Shown here in pieces: positions 27,527-38,163 of a stretch of 64,000 bases of DNA. This DNA comes from Lycocorax pyrrhopterus obiensis (Eukaryota > Chordata > Aves > Passeriformes > Paradisaeidae), in the NCBI GenBank assembly GCA_014706295.1, contig JACSVZ010000007.1:52714975-52778974 (forward strand). The letters run 5' to 3'. The translations under genes and the position numbers were made by a program. The notes under the pieces are model-generated. The model worked only from the letters and a program-made list of their open reading frames with translations, ran no database searches and was not told the DNA's origin. Each line of letters opens with the position of its first letter. The first letter of the stretch is position 1.

Positions 27527-30500
27527 CTGTTTAGGTACAACTCAACTGAATTTATCCTCTTCCAGCTCTTTGGCTTGGAGGTTCAAAACAGCAGCAACAA
27601 AGAGAACTGCAGGGCAAAAAGTAGTATGTTTTACTCTATTGCGTAAGTCTTCAAGATTAGGTGAACAGAATAAGAAAATAAAAACTATACTGACCCCTAC
27701 CACATTCTATTCATATCAAATTGATAAATGTCGAGACATTACACAGCGAGCTTCAGTCTCACACAGAAATGGACAGAGACTGACAAGAGTACCAAGTAAA
27801 TTTAGAGGTCACTGTTCATGTTGTCTATGTGTTTAACATTAGAACACCTTTTCAAAGTCAAACTCCTGGCAAAAGAAAAATAATTAAATACATGTATGAT
27901 TCAGAGCATCTCAGAACAACTGGTAGACGCTATCTGATTCCTGATTAGTTAATGTTCCTGCACTGATATCCTGTCAAATTCTGGATGATGAGACTTTTAT
28001 AACTATGACACGGAATTTTGTCTTAGTATATGTAAGAGAGTACTTCAGCCCAAAGAAAGATACACAAGAGGAAAGCTTAGTCATCCTCTTTATGGCTTTC
28101 CACCAGAGGTTACAAAACACACTGATGACTGGTGAGAAATGCTGCTTTCTGAAGAATCCTTGGGTCAGCAATAGGCTGTAAATTTGCCTGTGTTTCTCAG
28201 AATTATGCAGGAAAAATAACAGGAGATGTCTTAAGATGGAGATGGCTGAGACTAAGAACACAGGAGTCTCCCTAAGCACGCTCTGTCATGCCATGCCCAC
28301 GTCCACCAAGTGGGAAGCTCTGTGCCTATGTAAAGAACTACGGACTTGCAAAGGATTGTGTCTCTCTGGAGAGACCCCCTAGCAAATTATTGATCCACTG
28401 CTGTGCATGGAGCACACATTGATTGAGTGTTAGTAAAAATACACGTTCATTTGGCTCCCTTTTCCCAGAATTGAAACAAACAAAAAGCCCAAACAAAACA
28501 AAACCTCCAGAAGCATATAATACTTGCACTAGCTGTTCAGCAGTATTTCAAAGCCTTCCTTCTACAAAACAATCAGTCTAGTCATAACCTTGGTTATATG
28601 TACATTGTGTTTATTTAAACTGTCACTGTAAAAAGCCTTCACCTGTCTAGCAAACTTTGAAGGTCGATTTGGTAACTTGGTGGTTGCCAAAACATACCTA
28701 CCACTAAGGCTTTGTTTGTCAGTCAGCTGCAATATTCCCATATTTCAGCTTCAGCTGAATACCCTGAGAAAACTGAGAAGTGCATACATCCACATGCTAA
28801 TGTAATTTGTTCACTCTGTTAACGCTGATACCATACTTAGATTACACAATAATACTTAAGTTTTTAATCTAATTTTGATCCCTTAAAATTTGACTTTTTG
28901 CAGTTTGACAGTGTGACTAAAAAAAAGTAATTTGAAGCAGATAAAAAAATTTTTTGATGCATTCCTACAATTTAATTACTCTGATATTACTGTCTTCCTC
29001 TTTTTCATGGGCACAGACTATTTTAAGTGTTAAAGAAAGTATAGAATAAATGCATATTAGAAAATGTTTATGAAGATTAACACACACCCTTTCTGTAGGA
29101 ACACACCATTTATATTTACTAGCTTCAAATTTTACAAAATAATAAAGATACAAATAAGAATTTTCTGTGGTGTAGAACAAATTGTGACTTGGTGTTTTAA
29201 CTCAACTTCTGACAGTACATTCTTACTGATGGATTGCCTCCGTTCAGAAATGCTGAAATGACAGCTGACACTGGGCACATATACTCGAAAGCAGCAAACC
29301 AGACAGACTCTTTAAAATGTTTGGAATATTATGGATTTAAGCTGAAAAAAGAATCTCAAATGAAGGTGCATGTTCATTAAGAAGTCGCAAAAGTAATCTA
29401 GGTGGTGCAACAAGACATAAGGATATTATGACTATAAAATGCAAAACATATGGACTGCTACCTAAAGGTTATTTCTGTTTGCTAGAGGAATTCAAGCCAG
29501 GAATTCAGGAATGTGGAACACAGGTCTTGACCTTTTGAAATTCATTAAAGCAATTGTGAACCATTTAAAAGAAATGTCTGGATATTTTGCTATTTATCAG
29601 GATTTTTTTCTTGTTTTCTTCTTATTATAAAAACTAACAGTCCCAGGTTACATACACCACAGGCAAACAGATCTCAAGGGAAAAAAAATGATGCATGGGA
29701 ATTGGAGAACGAACGATTAGGACATTTAGGACCAGAGTCCAGAATGACCCAGTGTGAACTTGAAAGCCAAGACATGTGTGCTTTTTCTACCTATGAAATG
29801 CAGGTAACTTATAATGAGTACTGCTCCTGCGTCCACTTCAAAATATTAAATTGCTATGAGACAAAGCTCAAAAATAATCCTTGGCAAAGGTATCAGAAAA
29901 CTACAGCATCTTCCTCTCTTTCCAACTGGGTGACCATCACAGATTTACAATCATTTTCACTGTCTGCAGTCTGACTTCATAAGTTAGAGACCTGAGAATT
30001 AAAAAACGGAGTTTCACATTAAGAAGACAAACATTGCATGAAAGTACATGATGACTTCCAGAAACAACAGGAATACAACAGTCCAGAAAAAGCTTTCATG
30101 AGCAAATCAAAGAATGTGAGACTAAGTCTAAAAGCACTTACATTCCTGAAAACTGTTTTTCCTCCTGTAAAAAAAAACAAAACAAAACAAAAAAAGAAAA
30201 GTAAAATTAAAGTAGGTAGCATCCTCACACGTCATGTGAAACAGGTCTTGAGAGGCACTCCAATACAGGCTGCACTTTATAGTAGACCCACCTTCCCAGT
30301 CATGGCAAACATCAATTCATGCACGAAATCACAAAAAAAGAGTGCAAGACGATTCCCCAAGATGACAGATAACATGACTATCCAAAGACTGAGGAGTCAC
30401 CAGAAGAAGGACGGATATAAATCTTTACTACACTGCAGCCGTATAAGAGCAAAGCTCCTGTGCAGGAACGGCTGTGCACAAAATTACTCGACACGCCAAT

Positions 30501-30779
30501 GTTCCCTGACCCTGGCGTCCGGCAGCATTCCCTGCCACACCCTGCCCGGGCACAGCAAAGCCACTCGCCAGCTCTGCCCTTCCTGCGGTGGGATGCATTT
30601 TCCAGCGACCTGGACACCCCGTTCTGCCTTTCCCAAGGAAAAGGGCATTTTCACCGGACTCTTTGGCGAGGTGCCCCCGCAGGGAATGGAGGAAAAGCCC
30701 TCAACTGCATCGACGCATCCCAAGGGGAGGGAGAAAACGTGCCCGGCAGAGACCCCCACACCCGGCGCCTCGCACCGGT
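27527..30779 (-). other. WARS1 5' intron, no coding exon
   Basis: This interval lies between the acceptor of the first coding exon and the CpG block. It is AT-rich. It holds a GAS-type site at 28194-28202 and an A-rich tract at 30169-30201 (A runs interrupted by single C or G). The open frame that runs through 30038-31078 is judged spurious. No RNA gene was seen. Confidence 0.5.
28194..28202. promoter_or_regulatory. GAS-type motif TTCTCAGAA
   Basis: This palindromic TTCNNNGAA matches the STAT1/STAT5-type consensus. It lies about 0.7 kb upstream of the first WARS1 coding exon, in the 5' intron. A nine-base pattern with six fixed positions is common by chance, so this is weak evidence. Confidence 0.25.
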
Positions 30780-31215
30780 CAAGGGGCGGCAGTGACCGCC
30801 CAACCAGCCCCTCTCCCTCCCGCCCGCCGGGGTCTCTGTCCGAGGGTGTCCCCCGCCCCGTGCCCGTCCCGGCCCATCCCGCCGCTCCTCACCCACCGCA
30901 CCGCTGTCACCACCATTGCATCACCCCCAGCCGGCACAGCCGGCGCGGCTCCCGGCCGGGAAACACAACCCCCCGGAACCATTGCCTCACACTGTCCTCC
31001 CTCCTGCTCCAGGCACCAGCCCAAGGAGGAGCTCTCCAAACCGCTCGCAGCGACGGGAGAGGAGCTTCTGCGCGCTAAGGGACCCCTGGCCTGACCTCTG
31101 CCCTTCCCAAGACCCGATCCCAGAGTGGGGGCTACGACATGCGGAACTGCTTGACTGGGTGCCTTGTTTTCACCCGGCGCGTTTTCAGGAGCGGCGCGGC
31201 GGCGGCCGGCAGATG

Positions 31216-31223
31216 ATTTCCGG
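31216..31223. promoter_or_regulatory. ETS/GABP-type site ATTTCCGG
   Basis: On the - strand this reads CCGGAAAT, the ETS-family (GABPA-type) core typical of bidirectional housekeeping promoters. It lies just inside the proposed WDR25 exon 1 donor. Confidence 0.45.
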
Positions 31224-31253
31224 GCGCGCTGCCGGGAGCGCAGGTACCGCGGG

Positions 31254-31283
31254 GGGAGCGGGAGCGGGAGCGGGAGCGGGAGC
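31254..31283 (+). repeat. (GGGAGC)5 hexanucleotide tract, G-quadruplex-capable
   Basis: There are five exact GGGAGC units, preceded by three extra G. Five G3 tracts with three-base loops meet the usual G-quadruplex pattern on the + strand. The tract lies in the CpG promoter, ten bases past the proposed WDR25 exon 1 donor. Confidence 0.9.
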
Positions 31284-31437
31284 GATGCCGGGTGCGGCTG
31301 TCCCGGGCACCACGGGTGATCTCGGCGCCCGGGGCTCTGGGGAGAGGCAATGGCTCTGTGGGAGAGGGGAAGGAGCCGCCCTCCGTTTCCTCGGCTGGGG
31401 CTGTTCCGGAGGGACTGGAGAGGGCCGGGTGTTCGCA

Positions 31438-31885
31438 GAGTTGGTAGGGCTGGAAGGGACCTCTAGAGATTATCCACTCCAACTCTCTGCCAAGGCAGGG
31501 TCACCTACAGGGTCACCTAGAGCAGGTTACCCGGTAACGCATCACGGTGGGTTCCGAATGTCTCCAGAGAGGGAGACTCCGCGACCTCCGTGAGCAGCCT
31601 TGTTCCAGTGCTCTGCCATCCTCCATGGAAAGAAGTGCTTCCTCGCGTTGAGGTGGAACTTCTTGTGTTTTAGTTTATGGCCATTGCTCCTCGTCCTGCC
31701 GCTGGGCACCACTGAAAAGAGCGTGATACCAACCTCTTGGCACCCACCTTTGATATATTTGTATGAATTGATGAGATCCCCTCAGTCTTCTCCGGACTAC
31801 AGACGTCTCTCACAGTCTCTCATAAGGGAGATGCTCCAGACCCCTCATCATCTTGGTGGCCTCCACTGGACCGTCTCCAGTAGCT
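31438..31885 (-). mobile_element. CR1 LINE fragment inside the promoter CpG block
   Basis: The + strand reads the reverse complement of CR1. It starts with the inverted 3' end (gttggtagggctggaaggga, then cctctagagattatccactcc) and proceeds through tggaaagaagtgcttcctcg, tgatgagatcccctcagtct and cataagggagatgctccaga to ggcctccactggaccgtctc. The terminal octamer repeats are missing at the 31438 side. The copy is 5'-truncated. GC-rich CpG sequence resumes at about 31930, so the element splits the promoter block. Confidence 0.88.
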
Positions 31886-31924
31886 CGTTCTTTCCCCCTC
31901 GGGTTAATGCTGGGGGGCATTAGG

Positions 31925-32085
31925 AGCGAGGAAGCGCCCCGGCGAGCGGCTGTGCCTCCCGTCTGACCGCCCCGGGGCCGGCGGGACGGTGGCGCGGGGC
32001 CCCTTCGGGAGCGACCGGCGGTGCTCTGCTTCCTTAGCACCCCTCTGCTGGCATCCGCGGGCACTGTGCGCCTCAAGCTGAACAC
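31925..32085. promoter_or_regulatory. Second CpG-rich block downstream of the CR1 fragment
   Basis: This is GC- and CpG-rich sequence (gaagcgccccggcgagcggc, ccccggggccggcgggacgg) directly after the CR1 fragment. It looks like the other half of the WARS1-WDR25 CpG island, or an alternative WDR25 promoter. No exon is assigned. Confidence 0.5.
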
Positions 32086-32089
32086 TCTT

Positions 32090-34360
32090 CGATGCGCTCA
32101 GATAAATCCGTCTTGTGGAAGCAGAGGAAACGCAAAATTCTATAAACTTCTCTTATGTTCAATACATTGCACATCGCATCGTTAATAAACTCACAGTCTA
32201 GTTACAGGATGTTTCCAATCGAGTACATTGTGGTTCCCCCTCGACCCCCCGTTTTTATTTAGTTAGGGCAGTGTCTCTGGGTGGTGTTTCTTTAAAACAA
32301 AAGTTGATGGGAAGTATTTAGATGAGAGAGATGCTTTGTTTTTACCAAAGTACTGACGTTTATGGGCGATGTGTGTGGTGGGATGGATTTATGCTGACCA
32401 AATATAATGGGACAGTTTCTTTCCAGTATCTCATGGGAAATGTTTTTAACGTGGTGTTTGCAAGGCACTATCGTGCACTTCTGAATCTCAGCTTGGGGTT
32501 TTTTTTTGTGTTAAAACAAACTAACTTTGTAAGCCTAACCCAATCCACTTGTGTATCCTAGTTTATAGCTTTTAGCCAGAGGTCAGCTCCTTACTGTAGT
32601 TGTTCTTTGGACAGGATGCATTTGGCTGGGAAATGTGTTTAGTACTGCAATACAAACAGTAACCACTTGATACAATTACTGAAGTGAAGCCCTTCAAAGC
32701 ACTTATTTATTTGATGTTTAAATTTACTGCTAGGAAGTTCAATTTACTGTTTTTGAATTGATTTGTTAGTTAAGCTTTCCTGAAACACTGCCTTTTTTTT
32801 TTCTTGATGCTGTTTAAATGAAGTATTTTTGTAATAAATGAAGCTGTATTATTAAAAAACGATTTTTTCCTTGCTCTTCTTTGCTGTCACTTATAGCTGT
32901 CTTAAACTTCAGATAATGACAAAATGTCCTCTAGAGGGAGATCTTGTTGCTTTTATGTGCTAAAATGTTGGTCACCTTGTTCCAGTTAAATGTCTTGATC
33001 ACTTACGTTGGAAAGGATCTGTGATGATGAATGTGTGTATCTTAATAAGGACTTGTGTTCTGGATCTGTGCTTGGAAATTTGAAAACAGAATATAGAGTC
33101 ATGTAACACTTCTGTGGGTTAAGGGAAACATGGTTGTTTTCATTCAAATAGATCCAATTCTGAAGTTAAATGAATAATCTTTACAAGTTCCAGAGTCCTA
33201 CTCCTGCAGGAGTATTTGTAGGACCTACATTTGTGTCGTCCCTGCATTTGTGGTGTCACTTCTGCAAATGGTTATGAAGATACTGACTTGCATGCTGCAT
33301 TCTCTGTTTTCATCAAGATGCTTTTGAGGGCAGTTTCTTTGCTGACCTGAACCAAGAATTTCAGCAGCCTGCCTGAAAGTGTTGTGGGTTAAATCTCTTC
33401 AGCATAATGAGTGCTAACAGCCTGGCAAGGAAACAAAGTAGTAATAAAATGTCACATTTAATCAATCTTACCAGTACTTCTTGCCTATAAACAGCAGAGG
33501 TTGAAATATTGCTTTGCAGACACATCAGTTGTTTGAATGTAGTTAACTCTATACTCCACATACTCCATACAAATTGTTGGAAAAATCTCGGTGGGATTAT
33601 TATGAGGGTGAATTATTCTGCATGTTACATATGCAGTCTTGACATGAGATTTCTTTCTCAGAGACACATTAAAAAAAATTATTCTACAGCTGAGGCATCT
33701 ATGCTTTTATTGTTCTGTAAGTAAATGCAAGTAGTGAATTCAGTGTAGCTTCTGGCATATCTGATCTGTGAAACTAAAGGCTGTGTGGAACTTGCTCTGT
33801 GGATATAGTTTGAAAATTTCCTCATACAAAATTTCGGCAAGGCTGCTCAAGGGGTCAAAAATGTGTTTACATGTTTAGCTGCCAGCTGAACCCCTGCACA
33901 CTTCTTTCAAGTAACCTGTACTGTTAAGAAATAGAAATTGTTAAACTGACTCTAGAAGAGTTGTAGTACTTGTGTTCTTATAAATGTACATACAAAACCA
34001 CTACATAATTAATTAACTTCTGTGTGTGTGTGTGGAGAAATAATGCTAGAAGTAAGGCAAAGTAATTTGCTGTATTTATATTGCAAGGTTGTGTTCCTTT
34101 TCATCCTCATTGTCATTGTTTTGTGGTATGCAAATACACCTCTGCAATGTATTAAAAATGTATGCAAAGGGCTTGGAGGCAAATCGTGTTGTTTAATAGA
34201 AGGTACAGATGTGTTATAATAGAGGAAAAAATCCATTAATAAACAGAAATAAGAGTTTTGACTTTTTTTTTGTTAAGAAAGGCATATTTGTGTCCCTAAA
34301 TTACTCAAATTGTAGACTCTGTAATTAATTGTGCTCTGAATAATCAATTCTTTATTTTAG
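32090..34360 (+). other. WDR25 5' intron, nothing recognised
   Basis: This is AT-rich DNA between the CpG block and the acceptor tttattttag at 34351-34360. It holds a short TG repeat near 34021 and no gene that I recognise. Confidence 0.55.
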
Positions 34361-34419
34361 ATCATAATTTTGGAGGATTGCAGCACTGAGATCTCTGGAG
34401 TCTGCTGTGTCTAGCCATA
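34361..34419 (+). other. WDR25: WDR25 5' UTR part of the start-codon exon
   Basis: A clean acceptor (tctttattttag) ends at 34360, 59 bases before the ATG, so the exon opens with a short 5' UTR and an upstream non-coding exon is expected. The best candidate is the CpG-block exon ending at 31243. Confidence 0.6.
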
Positions 34420-35124
34420 ATGAGTTTGGTTGCTTATGAAGATTCAGACTCCGAGACAGAAACTGAAAAGGCTGAAGTCTCCGATGCTTCTGGCAGACAA
34501 ACAAACCAGCTGAGTTCTTCTGTGAGTTGTGTTCAGCACTTTGCACCTGGTAGTACAAAATCTGCATATGAAATGCACCCTGCTGGGAGCGCTGGCGGTT
34601 CTGGCAGGAGTGCGGTTTGTGAAGATCCCCCTGGGCGTTATGCACAGAATAACAACACTGGCTTGGCACCTCCTTATTGTCGGCGGGTGTACTCTGGCCA
34701 TGCTGCATCATCCGTGGCTTACAAAAACTATGAACAGCCTTCAACCTCTTCAACAAATTCTGGAAATGGCGTTTCCCAGAAGAGAACACACAAAGACAGT
34801 GCTACTACCATAAAAGGACTTAGACCATATATTCCTAAACGATTGCGTCAAGAAAGTTCCAGTATGCCTGAAAAACAAGTATCTGACCAGAGAGGTAGCT
34901 CAGATTGTGATGTTAAGTTAGGTGCACCAGGAGAGCAGACTCTGAGAAAGATCTCTGAATTAATTAAGCCATATTTGGGATCTAAATATAAAGTAACTGA
35001 AGTTCCCAAAAGCTTAATATTTCACATGTCTAAACACAGCGGCCCTGTTAATGAAATCCAGTGGTGTCCTGTACGGGAACAAAGCCACATTCTTCTCTCA
35101 GCTTCTATGGACAAAACAGTCAAG
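34420..35124 (+). CDS. WDR25: WDR25, first coding exon (3' partial)
   Basis: WDR25 is a poorly studied WD40-repeat protein, presumably a protein-interaction scaffold. This exon gives 235 codons from the ATG to the donor CAAG|GTAATG. The N terminus [16 protein letters not shown] matches the acidic start of vertebrate WDR25 as I recall it (LVAYDDSDSE). A long serine-, glycine- and threonine-rich low-complexity stretch follows, then [12 protein letters not shown] near residue 130. The conserved part begins with [14 protein letters not shown] at about 185. The first WD40 repeat ([12 protein letters not shown], then [12 protein letters not shown]) ends at the splice site, and the next exon should open with the repeat's Val-Trp. 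The remaining WD40 exons are not in the window. The N-terminal half is probably disordered and diverges quickly. Confidence 0.92.
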
Positions 35125-35337
35125 GTAATGTAAAGCAAGATGCTTTGTGGCTCAATCATCAGACTTAAAAATAGTGTATTAAACAATGCTCTTCTGGAAA
35201 TAACACCCTTGCTTGTGTGTATTTTACAGTTCCAATGTACTCAGAATTTGAGATGCTTTGAAGTAGATTATTATGAACTTGCAGTCTAATCCTTCACTAT
35301 ACCCACAATTAGTTCCTTTAGTTTGGAATTTAGTGGG

Positions 35338-35392
35338 GTTTTTTTGTTTGTTTTTTTTTTTGTTTGTTTGTTTGTTTTTTGTTTTTGTTTTA
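35338..35392 (+). repeat. T-rich (TTTG)n low-complexity tract
   Basis: Runs of T alternate with single G, mostly as TTTG and TTTTTG units, 0.2 kb after the WDR25 exon donor. This is a simple sequence tract. Confidence 0.9.
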
Positions 35393-36853
35393 GTCATGTC
35401 AGTGTTTTAGACCTTAAGAAGTTAGGTTTCTGCCAGGTTATTTCTCATGATCTGTGTCAGTGTTTTATCACAATGGCCATGAGCACTGTGATCTGCACAC
35501 AGATTCTGCTTTGAGTCATTAATCAACTGACTGCTGGCACTGGAATAATATTTTGAAGAACTTTACCTTTCTGACAGGCCTGTGTGACTTCTGCTGGGGG
35601 AGGTAGGTCAGGTCAGGTAGATTTTCCATCTGAACTAGTGTGGTAAATCTTGCATCCCAGAAAGGTGTCTTGTCATGATCTAAGGAATCTTCCCACTTTA
35701 ATTGGTTTCAAGGGTTAATTGCTCAATACTGAAAGTGAATTTTCCTCCTAGATTTAATGAATTCGTCTTCAGTTCTTTGGTAATTTAGTCAGTCCAGCGA
35801 GTCTCTTATATTTAAAATGGTTAATAAAAATATTTTATGTGTATGCTTTCTCAGATATAGGGCTGATTGTGCCTCTGGGTTCAAATAATGGTGTTCTGAA
35901 GTGGCCTTGCACAGGAACACAGCTTTGCCAAGAGTGCACAGAAAGTGTCCTTTCTGGTGGAAAACATGCTTTATTGCATCTAACATGTATTTACCATGGC
36001 AGGCACAATTATTTTCTTGCTTCGAAAATTTAGGACTCAAGTAAATCTTCCTAAATAGAGACAAGAAGAACATTCCTTGTACCAGCATACCAGCATAGTT
36101 CCTCCATCTTCTTTCCCAGGTTTTTTAAATGTCTTTTTCTTAAGCATTAAATGGAGTAAAAAAGCATCTTTGTTTTTCCTTGCAAGTGGTCTTTAGTATA
36201 TTTGTTATATCTTGGCTGTTGCTGGAAGAACAGACTTAGAAGGAAAAGGCTAAGATATGCAAAAAGTGCTGATAGATATTTCTGTTTAGCAGCAGTTTAA
36301 ATTTAGATTGTACAAAATTGACTTCAGGATGTCTGAATCTGACCTTTTGTCTTAAATTGTCACATCATATGCTTAATATTTGTTGATTATTCCAGAGCCT
36401 CATTTTACTGATGAATGACATTACGGATATGTTGAAATTGGTAGAAGAATCTAAGATGTTACTGCAATATAAAATTATTAAAAAGCTGAAATAATGGCCT
36501 TCTGGTTTGTCTTCTGAGCAGAAAGAAAAATTATTTTTCTGAATCAGTGCTACCATGCCTGCTCGGAAGCAGTCATTAACAGTAAAGCTGGTTTTTGAAG
36601 AAATATGACTGCTTTAGGTGCCCCAAACCTTGGAAATTCAATATAAATGAAGTATATTAATGTTGGCAACACTTCAGAGCATGGGAGTCTAAAAAATTTA
36701 TAAAGGAATAACGAAACCGTTAGGAAGTATCTGAAACCACACTTTATCTTCTGGCAGGCAGCCCGTAGAGAGGCAGCAACCTATGGATGCTGCTTGCTGT
36801 TGTTTCTTAGGGAGCCTGCTCTTTGTCGCGCCGGTGCACGCGGGCCGTCCTGG

Positions 36854-36867
36854 GCAGCAGAGGGCGC
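36854..36867 (+). promoter_or_regulatory. Strong CTCF-like site
   Basis: GCAGCAGAGGGCGC matches the CTCF core CCASYAGRKGGCRS at 13 of 14 positions. It sits in a short GC-rich island (36815-36880) inside an AT-rich intron, with CpG dinucleotides next to it. It may be a chromatin boundary or loop anchor between WDR25 and the downstream genes. Confidence 0.5.
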
Positions 36868-38150
36868 GGTGACACCGAGGATTCACTTGGTGTTAGGATC
36901 TCAAATTCCCCCTCTTTCTGGGATCACGAGCCCGTGAATCCCTGGTGACTGTGACAGCACTGCTTTACCTTCTGGGAATTTTTTTTGGCTTTCTGCTGTT
37001 GCCTGAAGTTGTCCTTTTTCTGGTATAAGCATAAAATAACTGATTGAAAATGCAGGTCTATTATTCTTTTTCCTCATCCTTTTAACTTCATACAGCTTAT
37101 GGTGGTTTTTTGTGTGTGTGGTTGGTTTTTTTTTTTCCCCCAGAAACACCTGTTTGGAATCGCTCATTTAAATCCAGGCAGTGGATGTGTGTCCTCTTTC
37201 CCTCTAATGGGAATATTCAGACACTCAGGATGTTTGCATGATTTACTTTCAACATCTAATTTGGGTAAAGCTCAAAGCACAGTAGAAGCCTAAAATCTCT
37301 GTATGATCAGAGAGAAGAGGCAATCCAGAGCCTCAAAACTCTGTACTTTCAGTTAGTCACAGGAATAGCTGTGAATATTTTTAAGCGTATGTGTCTTGGA
37401 TGCAGTCCTTATTCTCAGCCTATGCATTAAGACATTTATCTTTTGAAGAGTCCAATATTAGTGGGGATTGCTCAGAACTGAGTGTTCTAAGTTGAGATGA
37501 TTGTGGCAGTTTAAGTGGTGCTTGAACCAGAGATCTGTAGTTGTACTCAATTTGTGTAGTATTTAGCTGGTTTTGTATATTTTATCTGTTCTTATGTGCT
37601 TAATAATTTCCTCTTTCATCACAAGCGAAGAATTTTCCTTTGTGGGAACAGATTGTAATTTTTTTATTCCCACCTAAATTACTATGGCTAAATCATCCAT
37701 ATCACACAGATATATGTCTAAAATTTGTATATGGAACTGATTATGTGGTTTTTTACTTTTTAAGTATGTGTATTTATCCTGTTTAGATCAGGAGAAAAGA
37801 ACAGTCTTCCATTTATGTTCTCTTAGGTTAAAAAGTGCACTTTAACATCTTTATGAATCAGTGTAAGTCATACTAAAGTATCGACAATAAATGAGTTGAC
37901 GTTTTCGGTTTCTATTGACTGAAGAATAGCCTAGAGTCGGACGGTCATCAGAAGCATTTTGTAAAAATAACTTGCATAGTTAGGAATGAATGAGTTGTGT
38001 TAGAGCATTTTATAGTTTTCTTTAAAAGTATTTGATCTGATTTTTTTGTATTGCTGCATTTAAAAGACCTCAAACAGTTATCAGGTGGTAAAGTTGAAAA
38101 AAGTATCAGTTACCTGCTCAGGGGCAGAATTCTCTAGAGCAACACTCCTA

Positions 38151-38163
38151 CCAGCAGATGGGG
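38151..38163 (+). promoter_or_regulatory. Second CTCF-like site, same orientation
   Basis: CCAGCAGATGGGG matches CCASYAGRKGGC apart from the last C. It lies 1.3 kb from the stronger site, on the same strand. Confidence 0.35.

Larger units (their letters stand above)
30780..31437. promoter_or_regulatory. CpG-rich bidirectional promoter of WARS1 and WDR25
   Basis: Base composition changes abruptly here to GC-rich sequence dense in CpG, against an AT-rich background on both sides. The two genes point away from it: the first WARS1 coding exon begins at 27526 going left and the WDR25 start-codon exon at 34361 going right. On the - strand GG|GTGAGG at 30893/30892 could be the donor of a WARS1 5' UTR exon. 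On the + strand CAG|GTACCG at 31243/31244 could be the donor of a WDR25 5' UTR exon. TSS positions are unknown but should lie between these donors. No TATA box is seen, as is usual for such promoters. Confidence 0.7.

Noticed and set aside
30038..31078. Open frame of 346 codons on the + strand
   Set aside because: It crosses from AT-rich intron with an A-rich tract into the CpG block. Stop codons are scarce there because of GC content. The translation is low-complexity Pro/Arg/Ser without any domain, and it has no splice or homology support.
30916..31593. Open frame of 225 codons on the + strand
   Set aside because: It lies in the CpG promoter and runs on into the inverted CR1 fragment, with Gly/Ala repeats that are the translated GGGAGC tract.
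34352..34789. Open frame of 145 codons on the - strand
   Set aside because: It is opposite the WDR25 start-codon exon, which matches a known family.
37099..37293. Possible exon after a long polypyrimidine tract at 37120-37143
   Set aside because: The acceptor is good and a gtaaag lies at the far end, but the peptide does not match WDR25 and the splice pair is probably chance in T-rich DNA.
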